In this document: positions 13,113 to 23,565 of the stretch, one piece after another
How positions within the stretch are numbered: the first letter of the stretch is position 1
Layout: each line of letters opens with the position of its first letter
Origin: Triplophysa rosa
Lineage: Eukaryota; Chordata; Actinopteri; Cypriniformes; Nemacheilidae
Direction: 5' to 3'
NCBI RefSeq assembly: GCF_024868665.1
Contig: NC_079892.1
Span: 10,862,251 to 10,926,250 of the forward strand
Length of the DNA stretch: 64,000 nucleotides
Position numbers and translations under genes: made by a program
The notes under the pieces: model-generated
What the model was told of the DNA's origin: nothing
The model's input: only the letters and a program-made list of their open reading frames with translations
Databases searched by the model: none

Positions 13113-13565
13113 CTAACAATTCTACCCTTCAGTATTACTATGCAATGCTGAGTCACTCGCTTACATGCATAAACACCTTTGTAACTTTGTTTAATTATGA
13201 TACGTTCAAAGGAAAAAAATATATATTTCTGTGCCCTTCACCATGTATCAGATCAATGCTGGTATGGCGCCAGGTATCCATGGCTACCTCGAATATGAAA
13301 CATCCTGTATTTCAATCTGCGAAGGTAACGAGAATAGACAATTTACTCTCCCATCACTCACTGTCAGCATCCGTTATCAACAAATCTGCCTCACCTTCAG
13401 TTAGTGTCTCTGCCAACTGCATGCTTATTATTACTACGCCATTACAAATTCCATTCCTGTAACTTAGCGGAGACGAAAAACGACACTCTGCATTTTTTAC
13501 AATTTGTGAGTGAAGAAAAGGACACCGCGGCAGTAAGATGTTTGGCTAATTCAAAGGAAACTCTT

Positions 13566-14123
13566 TGTCATGGCTCTGCTTCATTTAGTCATGTCTTTCT
13601 TGGTCCTGTAGCAGAGCCATGGCAAAGTCTTTGGTTATGTGTGGAGAGAAACATATTATTGTCTTTTTGACAATAATATACATTCTCTCCAGTGTCTTGT
13701 CTCTGTTCCCGCCATCTCGTTTCCTCGTTATCTTTCCCTGAGTGTTTGATGTTCTACACCTGCCCCATGTCGTTATCCCTCGTTTGTCTTACCTATATAT
13801 ACCCTCTTGTTTCTTTGTCCTGTGCTCGTGTATTGTACTATGTTTGTAGTGTGTGTGTACTTCGTTCCTTGTGTGCCTTGTTCGTTCTGTTCCTGCTCCC
13901 CGTCAAGTTTTGGTAATTGTTTATATTATTCTTGTAATTTTGACCGTGTTCTGTCTTGCCCTCTCGTGGGAAGTTTTTGTTTTATGGTTGTTGCTTTTTT
14001 CTCTGTTTAGTTTTTCCCCATTGTGGGTGTTTTGTTTCTGTTTTGGTTTAAATAAATATCTGTTAACCCCGTCATTGCCATTGCCTGCCTGCATCTGGGT
14101 TCTTCCACGCACCACCCGTGACA
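13566..14123 (+). repeat. 5' LTR
   Basis: A 558-bp repeat bounded by TGTCA and TGACA. Two stem-loops open it: ATGGCTCTGCT (13570-13580) pairs with AGCAGAGCCAT (13610-13620), and GGAGAGAA...ATATTATTGTC pairs with its inverse complement across 13643-13690. A TATA-like CTATATATA at 13793-13801 and a polyadenylation signal AATAAA at 14051-14056 are placed as expected for U3/R. The sequence after the LTR does not start with TGG, so the primer tRNA is unclear. Confidence 0.9.
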
Positions 14124-14157
14124 GAATACACGAGCCACTACGAACCCAGTAGGCAGC

Positions 14158-14850
14158 ATGGGCACGAGACGGTCCCACCAGGCTCGCCTCCTCTGCGGCA
14201 TTCGTCAGGGGAACGATGACATCGAGGACTATCTGTATAGGTTCCTGGATGCCGCAGAGGAGGATGTCTTCGGGGAGGAGGAGGTGGCGGTGCTTTTTAA
14301 CGCCGGTCTCAGGGACCCCCTGTCGCGGGCGGAGATGCGGTCGTTGAGACCGCTGGACTTCGATGTCGTGTGGCGGTACGTCATGAACCGACCGGAGTCC
14401 AGGGTCTCAACACGACACAACCACCCATCTCCGCTGGCCGCCATACAGGAGGGTCAGACCCTGCAGATCGGGGTTTTAGGCATCGCCACACCGCTCTCCT
14501 CAACCCCTGCAGCCTCGCCACCAGTAAGCCTAGGTGGCAAGCGGGGGAGACGTGAGTCCTGGGGAACCACCTCCGAGGAGTCCCAGCCGGAGCCAGCCGT
14601 TCCGTATACCTCCTTCCATCACCCGACCACCAGCCGGGTGGCTAGGCGGAAGAAGAAGAGGCAACGGCGGGCAGCGTGGACTCCTACCCGTGCCGGCACC
14701 ATCCGGTGCAGCCGGCGTCCAGTCCGGTGGTCCAGCCGGCGTCCAGTCCGGTGTCCAGCCGGCGTCCAGTCCGGTGATCCAGCCGGCGTCCAGTCCGGTG
14801 ATCCAGCCGGCTCCAGTCCGTGTGTGTCCAGCCGGCGTCCAGTCCGGTGA
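14158..14850 (+). CDS. gag-like frame fused to a minisatellite-coded tail
   Basis: A 230-codon frame starting 34 bases after the 5' LTR. Residues about 10-80 contain IRQGNDDIEDYLYRFLD, LFNAGLRDPLSRAEMR and DVVWRYVMNRPES, the pattern of a short retrotransposon capsid region (RQG...IEDY...F...GL). Residues about 163-171 form the basic run RRKKKRQRR. From about residue 182 the frame runs into the 24-bp repeat and reads as 8-residue units. There is no zinc knuckle. Gag of autonomous relatives is longer, so this is a partial or derived gag. The frame is uninterrupted, but I cannot tell whether it is translated. Confidence 0.6.
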   Translation: MGTRRSHQARLLCGIRQGNDDIEDYLYRFLDAAEEDVFGEEEVAVLFNAGLRDPLSRAEMRSLRPLDFDVVWRYVMNRPESRVSTRHNHPSPLAAIQEGQTLQIGVLGIATPLSSTPAASPPVSLGGKRGRRESWGTTSEESQPEPAVPYTSFHHPTTSRVARRKKKRQRRAAWTPTRAGTIRCSRRPVRWSSRRPVRCPAGVQSGDPAGVQSGDPAGSSPCVSSRRPVR

Positions 14851-15256
14851 TCCAGCCGGCGTCCAGTCGGTGTCCAGCGTGTCCAGTCCGTGGTCCAGCC
14901 GGCGTCCAGTCCGGTGTCCAGCCGGCTCCAGTCCGTGGTCAGCCGGCGTCCAGTCCGGTGTCAGCCGGCTCCAGTCCGGTGGTCCAGCCGGCGTCCAGTC
15001 CGGTGGTCCAGCCGGCGTCCAGTCCGGTGTCCAGCCGGCGTCCAGCCGGTGGTCCAGCGGCGTCCAGTCGGTGCAGCCGGCGTCCAGTCCGGCGTCAGCC
15101 GTGTCCAGCCGGTGTCCAGTCCGCGCGCGTCCAGCCGGCGTAGCCTGTCCAGCCGGCCTTCCAGCCGGCGTCAAGCCCTGTCCAGCCGGCCTTCAGCCGG
15201 CGTCAAGCCCTGTCCAGCCGGCCTTCCAGCCGCGTCAAGCCCTGTCCAGCCGGCCC
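14704..15256. repeat. GC-rich 23-24-bp minisatellite inside the LTR element
   Basis: More than twenty imperfect units built on CCAGCCGGCGTCCAGTCCGG with GTG, GTGAT or GTGGT spacers, giving 24- or 23-bp periods and some shorter ones of about 18 bp. Toward the 3' end the unit changes to GTCCAGCCGGCCTTCAGCC-like copies with GTCAAGCCCT. A 24-bp unit keeps frame as an 8-residue repeat (PASSPVIQ or GVQSGDPA, depending on frame). The array is open over long runs in all three plus frames (to 14850, 15304 and 15423) and in one minus frame (14530-15174). Confidence 0.9.
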
Positions 15257-15557
15257 CTGGGAAACTGCCAGGGCCAAAGACTGTCCCCCCAGGACTCCCC
15301 CTAAGTCCCCCAGGACTCCGCGCCCTCGAGGCAGCCGGGGACTGGGACTTTTCCCCAACCCTATGGACTGCCCCCTATGGGCCCTTGTTTGGCCCCCCCC
15401 CCTCCCATGTTTGTTATTTTTGACTGTCCACCCAGTCCTGTTATTATGTTGTCTTGTCTGCCCTTGATTTTATTTTCTTTGTTTTGCCTTGTCCTGTCTG
15501 TCACCCAGTCGGTCTTGTCTCGTCCGTCTACCCCTTGGTGAGCACCTGAGGTGCTCA

Positions 15558-15574
15558 TTAAAGGGGGGGGCTTC
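15558..15574 (+). other. polypurine tract of the LTR element
   Basis: TTAAAGGGGGGGG followed by CTTC sits directly before the 3' LTR. This is the expected position of the plus-strand primer for reverse transcription. Just upstream, GAGCACCTGAGGTGCTC (15540-15556) is a perfect short inverted repeat. Confidence 0.75.
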
Positions 15575-16130
15575 TGTCATGGCTCTGCTTCATTTAGTCA
15601 TGTTTTTCTTGGTCCTGTAGCAGAGCCATGGCAAAGTCCTTGGTTATGTGTGGAGAGAAACATATTATTGTCTTTTTGACAATAATATACATTCTCTCCA
15701 GTGTCTTGTCTCTGTTCCCGCCATCTCGTTTCCTCGTTATCTTTCCCTGAGTGTTTGATGTTCTACACCTGCCCCATGTCGTTATCCCTCGTTTGTCTTA
15801 CCTATATATACCCTCTTGTTTCTTTGTCCTGTGCTCGTGTATTGTACTATGTTTGTAGTGCGTGTACTTCGTTCCTTGTGTGCCTTGTTCGTTCTGTTCC
15901 TGCTCCCCGTCAAGTTTTGGTAATTGTTTATATTATTCTTGTAATTTTGACCGTGTTCTGTCTTGCCCCCTCGTGGGAAGTTTTTGTTTTATGGTTGTTG
16001 CTTTTTTCTCAGTTTAGTTTTTCCCCATTGTGGGTGTTTTGTTTCTGTTTTGGTTTAAATAAATATCTGTTAACCCCGTCATTGCCATTGCCTGCCTGCA
16101 TCTGGGTTCTTCCACGCACCACCCGTGACA
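15575..16130 (+). repeat. 3' LTR
   Basis: A 556-bp direct repeat of the 5' LTR with the same two stem-loops, TATA-like box and AATAAA. Differences by eye are a few substitutions plus loss of one GT in the GTGTGTGTGT run. It is followed at once by the target duplicate CTCTT. Open frames inside the LTR (for example 15701-16153) are copies of those in the 5' LTR and are not genes. Confidence 0.9.
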
Positions 16131-16362
16131 CTCTTAATAACTTCCTGGCATGAGATTTTGGACTAGGGTTGTTTATTTAGAGGGGATATATAATAAGTAA
16201 ATACATATTATGTTCCTTGAATAAAACTTGACTTCAAGGCTGTTAAAGATTTTTTAAAGAAATTACAGACAGGGTAAAGAATAACACAAGTCATATCAAT
16301 ACACAAGAAGCAAATGAACACAACAAGAACTATATGGATGTGACATTTTCAGTCCAAAAATT

Positions 16363-16878
16363 AGTGATGGGTATAGTTAAGACTTTAATGGTATTACTAC
16401 TCTTATCGATACTGCTTATCAGTCCGGTACTTTAATAGTATTCTTATTGGTTCCTTTGGATGTTTTTTAATAAAAATAAGCAACCAAAAATAAAGAAATT
16501 AAGAATAAAATGAATACTGCTTTATTTTCTGCAATGCAAATTATTTATATTCATGTTTTATGTAAGTAAAGAAATACATTAAGCCCTCCATTTAATAAAT
16601 AATAAAAAATTCTCCATTTAATAAATGGTGCGGGTGGGACTGTGCGCGCTTGTGAAGTTTAAACAGCTCATCCGTTTAGTTTAGAAGACGTGCTGTTTTA
16701 GTAGACACGCAGAGCCGAGTCACGTGCGAGTATAAGCATTCAGACACAGGCTGCATAAGCCGCTTCCTTCTCCAATCACGAAAGCAGAACAGATAATGCC
16801 GGAGCTTTCAATGCCCTGTCTTTCATAATTTAGCCCCAGGGCTCGTTTATTACCGGGTTTCAGTACTTATCCCTACTT
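16363..16878. mobile_element. hAT-like non-autonomous element
   Basis: The left end TAGTGATGGGTATAG and the inverse complement of the right end, TAGGGATAAGTACTG, are similar over about 14 bases. The words GATACTG and GGTACTTTAATAGTATT recur inside, as in fish repeats of the type TGATGGGTAT. No target duplication was resolved and there is no coding capacity. Confidence 0.5.
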
Positions 16879-17169
16879 TTAATATAAATGATGTGTTTAT
16901 GACCAATATATTGAATCATCTGTTTATATTTTCCTAAAACCCTGATGAGTCCAGACATCAGAAAAATATCAGTCTAAGCACAGGCTTTCTATTTTTAAAA
17001 AGGGAAACATACTGTACGTGCTTTATGGATGTGACAAAAAAGGATGCCCGCTTTTGAGAGACGACATACTTCGTAGGATTTCTGTGAATTCAAATGTACA
17101 AACCAGAAGCCATAATACCCAACACATGTAGAAGGGATGGCTCCTTATAGAAGATTTAACATTTTTATG

Positions 17170-17284
17170 AACCCATTTATTGTAAGCTTGCACATAATTT
17201 GTCTTGTCATTGTCTTGAATGTGTGTACTAGAAGCATCCAAAACCAAAGCACACTTGGCAATAAAGCTCTTCTGATTCTGATGT
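17170..17284 (+). mobile_element. possible LINE 3' tail
   Basis: TTGTCTTGTCATTGTCTTG, then CTTGGCAATAAAGCTC and TTCTGATTCTGATG, resemble the 3' ends of fish non-LTR retrotransposons, which finish in AATAAA and a short TGATTC repeat. No reverse transcriptase frame is attached. A heavily 5'-truncated copy is the simplest reading. Confidence 0.4.
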
Positions 17285-17296
17285 TTCACATTTTAA

Positions 17297-18264
17297 AGGG
17301 GCGATGAATTAGGACCACAATTTTAACCCGAGCTTTTGTTATATAAGAGGGAATCGTATTCAAGCGAACATCATGTAAGTGTCAGAACTGAAAACGCCTT
17401 CGTTACTGAAATTACAACTGTTATTGACACCAGGCTCAGCGAACGCCAGGTCCTGGAATGCACCTATCTATGTCATTGATAGGTTGAACACCGCCTCCAC
17501 AGAAGAATATCAACGACTACTTCTCTAGCCCCGCCCACTGGTTCGTGCATGACAGTACTGAAGTAACACAAGTTGCGCGGAACCAGATTGCGAGCAAGCA
17601 ATAAACATGCCGTTAAAGATTGCAAAATATTGTGGAGTCAGTGCCTGGTTGTGGAAGAACACAGTCGCTGCATAACCTTCCTTCGGATTCCCACATTAGT
17701 AATGCGTGGTTGAAGTTTATTTTTAAACAGGTTCCAGCTCACGTGGGTAAAACATTACGGCGGATTCCTTTGTGAACAAGGCAGAGGTTGACGATGGATT
17801 TGCGGAGAAACTAAAATTAAAAAGCAGTGCTGTGCCGTCAATATTGGATCCGATAGGAATGGTGCAGCAATCTTATGTGAGTAAAACATATTTGTACTAT
17901 GCTTCACTATTGCTTTGTTAGAGATCGCTACGTAAATCACATGAGGTCCTCAGATAATGCTAATCTCGTGCGAATGGTGCTAATGTGTAACCTAATGTTA
18001 CGTCTCTAACCAAATTCACAGAAGGCTCCAACTAAGTTTACTACGCAAACTGCTATCCAATCATAGCAGTGGGCGTTTACTCCAAGTCTTCATGGAGGAA
18101 CGCCCATTCAAACCGATCGTTTGTCAAGCCGGCCTCAAACCCGGGTAGAAAATAGCCTATTACTTATTGATTTTGATGTTTTTAAATGTAAAAACCACGC
18201 GAACGACATAAGTAGACCCCATACAACAGTATAAAACAATAAACAAGCCCAGTTCATCACACCT
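17297..18264 (+). mobile_element. Kolobok-like DNA element with THAP exon relic
   Basis: Flanked by TTAA on both sides (17293-17296 and 18265-18268). The termini are AGGGGCGATGAAT and, inverted, AGGTGTGATGAAC. The interior holds a broken THAP-domain exon. The combination of a TTAA target and a THAP protein is characteristic of the Kolobok superfamily, so I assign it there by inference. A very similar 5' third is found at 25826-26133, which points to recent family activity. The 968-bp length is far too short for an autonomous copy. Confidence 0.65.
17607..17876 (+). pseudogene. broken THAP-domain exon in the Kolobok-like element
   Basis: Starting at an ATG, one frame gives KYCGV. A shifted frame gives PGCGRTQSLHNLPSD then NAWLKFIFKQVPA, and after a further shift comes ADSFVNKAEV then GFAEKLKLKSSAVPSIL. 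This is the order of a THAP zinc finger: first cysteine pair, conserved W, FVN segment, AVP box. The segment that should hold the second zinc pair (C..H) is missing and there are frameshifts, so it cannot bind zinc. After QQSY comes GTGAGTAA, a good splice donor at 17877. I read it as a decayed first exon of a transposon gene. Confidence 0.6.
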
Positions 18265-18690
18265 TTAAATCTGCCCTTTGTTTTCAAAAGGATTTTTACA
18301 ATATCATTCCTTACATTTAGTTCAAACAATAACATTTTCTTAAATTTAAAGCAATTTGTAAACACAAATATATAACTATTTCTTGAAAGGTTTATTAAAA
18401 CATTGAGCCATTGTCTGCGTCATATTGACAAAACTCTCAAGCACTGTCTCCAGGTTCCAAGATGTTCACACGCCGCCCGTCGCCTAAAACAAACATTGGG
18501 ATAAACTTCCTGCGCAGGTCTGTTATAAATCGTCTATGGTGTATAATGGAATGCTGGGGCTCGTCTCTGCACTATGAATGAGACAGTGAGCTGCCGTGGG
18601 GGAGGCGGTGACATGATTGTGATTGGACGAGACACTGAGAATCCAGATCAAAGCAATCTCTAGTGTTTTGGCCCCCAGCACAGTGTAGAG
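18265..18690. other. unique noncoding stretch
   Basis: No gene or repeat was resolved. It contains short frames only. Confidence 0.3.
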
Positions 18691-19060
18691 CGGGCCCACA
18701 CACACACACTTTCACTGCTTCTCTATCTTTTCCTGCTTATCTTCCTCACATACACTCTTTTTCTCACAGTGTGTATCCTTTCTCTCTCTCTTTTTCTGCA
18801 CGCACACACTTCCTCCTCTCTCGCTTAAACTCACCAGCCTTATCATTCTCTCAGTGTAGCCGTTTTCATATTTTTCTCTCTCATGTGCACTTTCTCAAGC
18901 TAGCCATTCTTATCGTTCCGTCTCTGTAAATGTCTCTCTCTTTCTCTCATCCACACACACTCTTTCTCTGTCTGTGACATCTCACTTTTTGTACAAACGG
19001 CTCGTCCCTGGGTGGCTGTGTATCCCTCCTCTATTTCTCCCACACACACATTAGCTCTGT
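18690..19060. repeat. pyrimidine-rich CT/CA low-complexity tract
   Basis: About 370 bases dominated by C and T on the plus strand, with CTCTCTCTC and CACACACAC patches (near 18700, 18780, 18930 and 19040). The 88-codon frame across it is a by-product of composition. Confidence 0.6.
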
Positions 19061-19715
19061 TACAAAACTTGCCGTAGTACTGTCTGCTTCCTTACCGGCT
19101 ACTGCCTACATAGGGAGCTATTATTTTAGGGCTGTTTACATAATTGTAAAATTTAAAAAATGCGTCCTATGTACGCATTGCTGTTTAATCTGAGTGTCTA
19201 CCAATGAACGCAGCAATAAGATGCTGTATCAAGTTAAAAGTAGCTACATTTTTTGATGTAGCATAGCAGATCTGTGTAAGAAAACAATGGAGAAATCAAA
19301 TTAATCTGGCGGAAGGATAAATATTTACATATGAAAAAGGCTATTGAGCGTTTATATAACATCGAGTTCTGTTAAATTCCTGTAAAAAAAAAACTCCATC
19401 TAATTGTGTTAAATGCAGAATGTGTGAACAGCCCCAAGAAAGTGATTTGGAATGGCTGACTGTCTGCAAATCTCTGCGTCATACAAACAGAATCTCAAGT
19501 GAAACACACCGGCGACTCGACTCGCAATGGATTCCAACATTTGACATCAGCATGTTTCCAAATTTAAGGAATAAATCCCCAAATTATGATTTTTTTCATC
19601 ATTTACTCACCCTGATGCCATCTGAGATGTAGGCTATACTTGATACTTCCTTTCGAGTTATAATAAGTAATATCATAGCTTTCTAGCTTTTTAATGCAAT
19701 TTCATGAGGGCCATT
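19061..19715. other. unique noncoding stretch
   Basis: AT-rich, with no gene. It ends at the ATT target of the next element. Confidence 0.3.
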
Positions 19716-20455
19716 GGGCCCTATTGTACACCCGGCGCAAGTGTTTTTGCTAGTTTCCGCCCGACGCAGTTCTCATTATCCCGTCCTGCACCGCGTTGTT
19801 TAAATAGCAAATGCATTTGCGCTCATTTGTGCGCCCATGGGCGTGTTGGTCTAAAAAAGAGGTGTGCTCAGGCGCATTGTTGGCGCATTGCTATTTTGAG
19901 GAACTGAAAATAGACTTTGTTTAAAAAAAGAGCGCATTAGTAGAAAATGCGCCTCTGGGTGGGTCCACATACAACACACTTTCACTTTACTTATTACACA
20001 GACGGAAGCGCCGCAGCACACAAACATGCCAAATATAAAAAATAAATGGTTTACAATGTAAAAGATTATTATTGTGTACATACAGATAAAAATCCGGCTT
20101 GTCATGTAGATGATCTGCTCACGATTTAACCTCACACATGCACGAGCAGATGCGTTTCCTCTCTAGAGAAGCGTCCAGTCTTTGCTCTTGCAAATGTGTT
20201 AGTAGCGAATCCGCCATGGCGCGAGCGCAACTGGCTCTTAAAGGGAATGAGAGATGAGACTCTGATTGGTTTACTACACGTTACGCCCAAAAAACACCCA
20301 TTACTCATTAAGAGAATCGGGACAACCCGTTTAGACCATGCGCCCGGGCACGCCGACCGTTTTCCCGTCGTTAAATTAGCAAAAGTGGCTTTGGCCCTGA
20401 GTGCGCCTGCGCCGTGCGCTTTAAACCATGCACTTAGATCGTGAAAATAGGGCCC
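19716..20455. mobile_element. PIF/Harbinger-like non-autonomous element
   Basis: A 740-bp element bounded by GGGCCCTATT and its inverse complement AATAGGGCCC, with a 3-bp target duplication ATT (19713-19715 and 20456-20458). Both ends carry many GCGC, GCGCA and CGCCC words in inverted order (CCGGCGCAAG on the left, CTGCGCCGTGCGCTTT on the right). The 3-bp duplication suggests PIF/Harbinger. There is no transposase. Short frames through it are not genes. Confidence 0.65.
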
Positions 20456-21072
20456 ATTATGTTAAAGCGCCAAAATCCAGTGTGTTAAGAAATTTTTTCA
20501 GAAGTGAAATGATACGTTTGTGCGTGAAAATTATTAATATAGTTTATTTACTGATTAATGTCACATATGTAAACAGAAATGTAAGATTTAAATAAGTCGG
20601 CATGGTGATAATATGGAATCTCATTGGTTATTGCGTGTCTCGCGATGAATTGTAATATGAGTGTTTCGACGCAAGACACGCAAGCCTGGTGAGATTCAAT
20701 GTTATTGAAATATTAATTGAACACAACAACAGAGAGTGCAACCGAGTGTATGTGATTTACGGTGTCTGTGTTTTTGGTCTTACATCAGCACTCTTGAAAT
20801 GCCTCTTGTCCAACCGGATTCGAGGAACAGATCTAACTACTGTATGGTACAGTATAAAAATAAACAAAACTGTATGACTTAGCTGTCACACTGATTTTTT
20901 TTAGTATTCTATGTACAGCCAACTTTCTCTTAGTCGGCTTAAATCACAAGGATTTTTTTACACGACTCATTGCGATGCATTCTGGCATTGCATTCCATAA
21001 GAAAAACATGCTTTAGAACTTGGTCCAAATGAGGTACAGTCAAAGATATTAATATTAACAAGATGCAGCACT
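20456..21072. other. unique noncoding stretch
   Basis: No gene. GCGTGTCTCGCG (about 20633) and GCAAGACACGCAAG (about 20669) form a loose inverted pair, so part of a decayed element may lie here. Confidence 0.3.
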
Positions 21073-21417
21073 GCCGTTACAATGAATGGAGAGGAATGCA
21101 ACGCTCAATATGGCCGCTCCAGCGAAGGAAGTCCCACCTTCCAGTAAAACGAGCCAATCGTCAATCAGTAAAGACGAGATTAGATGAGGCGACCTCGAAA
21201 AAGATGATTTTTAGTGCAATTTAAACTTAGCAAACTAAAGTTATGATACAGTTCATGTCATGTTTATTTATTGGTCAGAAATATGCTGTTTAATTGTGAT
21301 TTTTGCCAGCGATTGTAGAAAAATCTGCCTTCCCGCCTGTGGACTTGCTATGACGTAAATAACTGCCTAGAGGCATTGCAAACATGGCCGCCGAGTAGCA
21401 CGACATACGTAAATGGA
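21073..21417 (+). repeat. dispersed repeat, copy A
   Basis: About 345 bases that match, in inverse orientation, the last 356 bases of the window. Shared words include GAGAGGAATGCAACGCTCAA, CAATATGGCCGCTC, CACCTTCCAGTA, CACAATTAAAC on the inverse strand, and CATGGCCGCCGAGT. No coding capacity and no clear family. GC-rich CATGGCCGCC and ATGGCCGC words at both ends suggest a DNA element whose termini are diverged. Confidence 0.6.
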
Positions 21418-23565
21418 CTTTGGTACACTATCTCCAACAGCAGGTTGCTAAATGTTTTCTGAATTTTAAAACAGCCTTGGCATCAGTCTGTAACTCATCT
21501 ATATGCTGTCTAGGTAGGCCGTTCACTAGTATTTGGATATGTACAGCTTCATCTCTTTCACTCAAGTTTCTCAAAAATACACACAAAGCACAAGTTGAGA
21601 TCTCATTGGTGTTTTCTATCTGACCTTGCCAATAACGTTTCTATCTGTCTCTCTCTCTCTCCCCCCTTGCGTCTCTTTTCAGTGGTTTTAAAATACTGCA
21701 GTGACTTCAGTTTTCCAATGGAGTGTAGATAATCTGCATTTCTTCCTATGTACTTCACCTCTGTTGTGCAACCCAAATTAAAGTACGCCATTAAATGCGA
21801 CGTCCCATTTCATTGACATGTTTGGTCTGCATTAGACCAAGCTTTTCCATTTTCCTCTCAGCTGCAGTTTTTTTGCGTTGTAAAAATAATATGCTGTATT
21901 GTACACATGGCTAACTTTAACTCTAAATGGGTGTCAATTGAAGTAATAAGCCACTGAGGCCATTCAAGTAAATGGTCCACATGTACGGAGTGTAACATGA
22001 AGGGGTTCAAGGTTAATTTTTTGACTTTGATATGACTGTGAATTCACCCTATTATCTATCCGCAGGGCCATGAATGCTGAGCGCACGATTCAGTACCTTT
22101 CTTCTAGTGATTCTGTGGCACTCGACTGATTAAACCAGATTCTCATATGTCTAATTTGTTCTTTCTGCTGTACCAAGCGAAAGCCCGGATGAATATGCAC
22201 GGCGTGTTTCATAAGAGAGAGACGAGTCTTAGTTCTTATCTCCCCTGCACCTGCTTGAATTTCCATCGACATGGTTTTGTGACGCGATCGTTGTTTTTAA
22301 CCACCTCATCTTGTTGTCTAATGGCACTTTCTGACTGTAATTTTTTTTAAGTCACAGACATTATCAACAAATTTTGAGATCTTTACATCTTAACGTGTCA
22401 GGTTATCATTCTTTCGTATCTGTGTAGTCGGCTTAAAGAGCACCACAGGACGAGAAACAAAACTAAAGCAATTAAAACATTTTTTTGACATTTCACCTTT
22501 AAAGATACATATCCGTTATATATGTTGAATAAAAATACATTTAAAGCATTAAAATAGTAAAACCATTTAGTTTAATATGTACCTCGGATCACCAAAATAC
22601 AGTGTTCTGTCTGGTTCGTGTTTCAGACTTGGTGGACTTTCTGTGAGAAAATCTGTGCAAAAAAACCTTTCCGTCACATCAGCACTCGTATTCTTTTAGT
22701 ACGGCGTGGTTCTACGGCGGGTCTCTATGTCAAGCGGTGTTATATTGACAACAATGCGCCGGCAATAACAGGGGATGGTTCTCGGACTCATGACAGTGTA
22801 CCGTGGGCCCTCGCTGTCACGGGAGTACTTCTGTTTCTCCTCAAAGGAGAGGGACAGAGCCTTCAAGAGTCGAGAGGCTTTTATCCTGCGTGTCGTCAAG
22901 CGAGTGAGCGAGAGAGAACGAGAGGGCTTGCCTCACACTGGTTCCCAGGAGCCTTCGCTGATTTATATGCTACAATGCGTTAGTGGCGCGCACTCCACCT
23001 CTCTTTGAGGCAGTGCCTTTTCAACCCGGCTGCCTCCTAATGGAATTTACCGGCTTTAAAATGCATCACATATTCTGAGTGATAACATGCCATTGAGCGG
23101 CATCTCTTATAGATTCAAGTCAATCTCTCTGGCGCTCTCAAGGAATAAAAAGGGGGAAAACAGTTTGAGTGAAAAGCGCAAGTGCGAGAGTCAAGTGTGT
23201 GTGTGTGTGTGTGTGTGTTTGTCGGACCCCTGTGGGTGTGTCACACGGAAAGAGTCACATGCACATAAATCAGTAAAAGACGAGCTGCCGACATGAGTGT
23301 TTATCTAAGAAAGAGAGGCTTTGACGTCATGCTTTATTTATATTCATTCATTATCAAGGTGCTTGCTTAAATATGTAAAGAAATGTGAGGAATTCTGTCT
23401 ATATGCTATGAAAGGAGCGAGGGAAAGTTTTTTGAGTTATTCATTTATTTGGCAGGTTTCTACGAGCTCAATGCACAAAAAAAAGGAAAAACGAAAACCT
23501 TAGTATGTGGTTATACAGCTACACCATAAAAAAACAAATTATTCAACCTGCTGACTAGGTCATTT
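21418..23565. other. unique noncoding stretch with a GT microsatellite
   Basis: No gene. A (TG)n run of about 12 units lies near 23195-23218, and TCTCTCTC near 21648-21660. The block around 22600-23000 is less AT-rich and free of repeats. The 121-codon frame at 22618-22983 has no domain. Confidence 0.3.

Larger units (their letters stand above)
13566..16130 (+). mobile_element. compact non-autonomous LTR retrotransposon with gag-like frame
   Basis: This is a complete element of 2565 bp. Two LTRs (13566-14123 and 15575-16130) begin TGTCATGG and end CCCGTGACA. The exact 5-bp target duplication CTCTT lies at 13561-13565 and 16131-16135. By eye the LTRs differ by about five substitutions and one 2-bp gap, so insertion was recent. 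The 1451-bp interior holds a gag-like frame, a GC-rich minisatellite and a polypurine tract, but no protease, reverse transcriptase or integrase. It must therefore use enzymes from a related autonomous element. A 5-bp duplication and a gag head of this type fit Ty3/gypsy-like fish elements, though the clade is inferred. Confidence 0.9.

Noticed and set aside
14530..15174. 214-codon minus-strand frame rich in DWTPAG as a secreted repeat protein
   Set aside because: It is the reverse reading of the minisatellite in the LTR element and no independent support exists.
14704..15256. CRISPR array
   Set aside because: The repeats are contiguous variable minisatellite units with no unique spacers, in a vertebrate LTR element.
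15701..16153. 150-codon hydrophobic frame as a membrane protein
   Set aside because: It lies in the 3' LTR and recurs in pieces in the 5' LTR. The hydrophobicity comes from T-rich LTR sequence.
18663..18929. 88-codon frame rich in serine and histidine
   Set aside because: It is produced by the CT/CA low-complexity tract.
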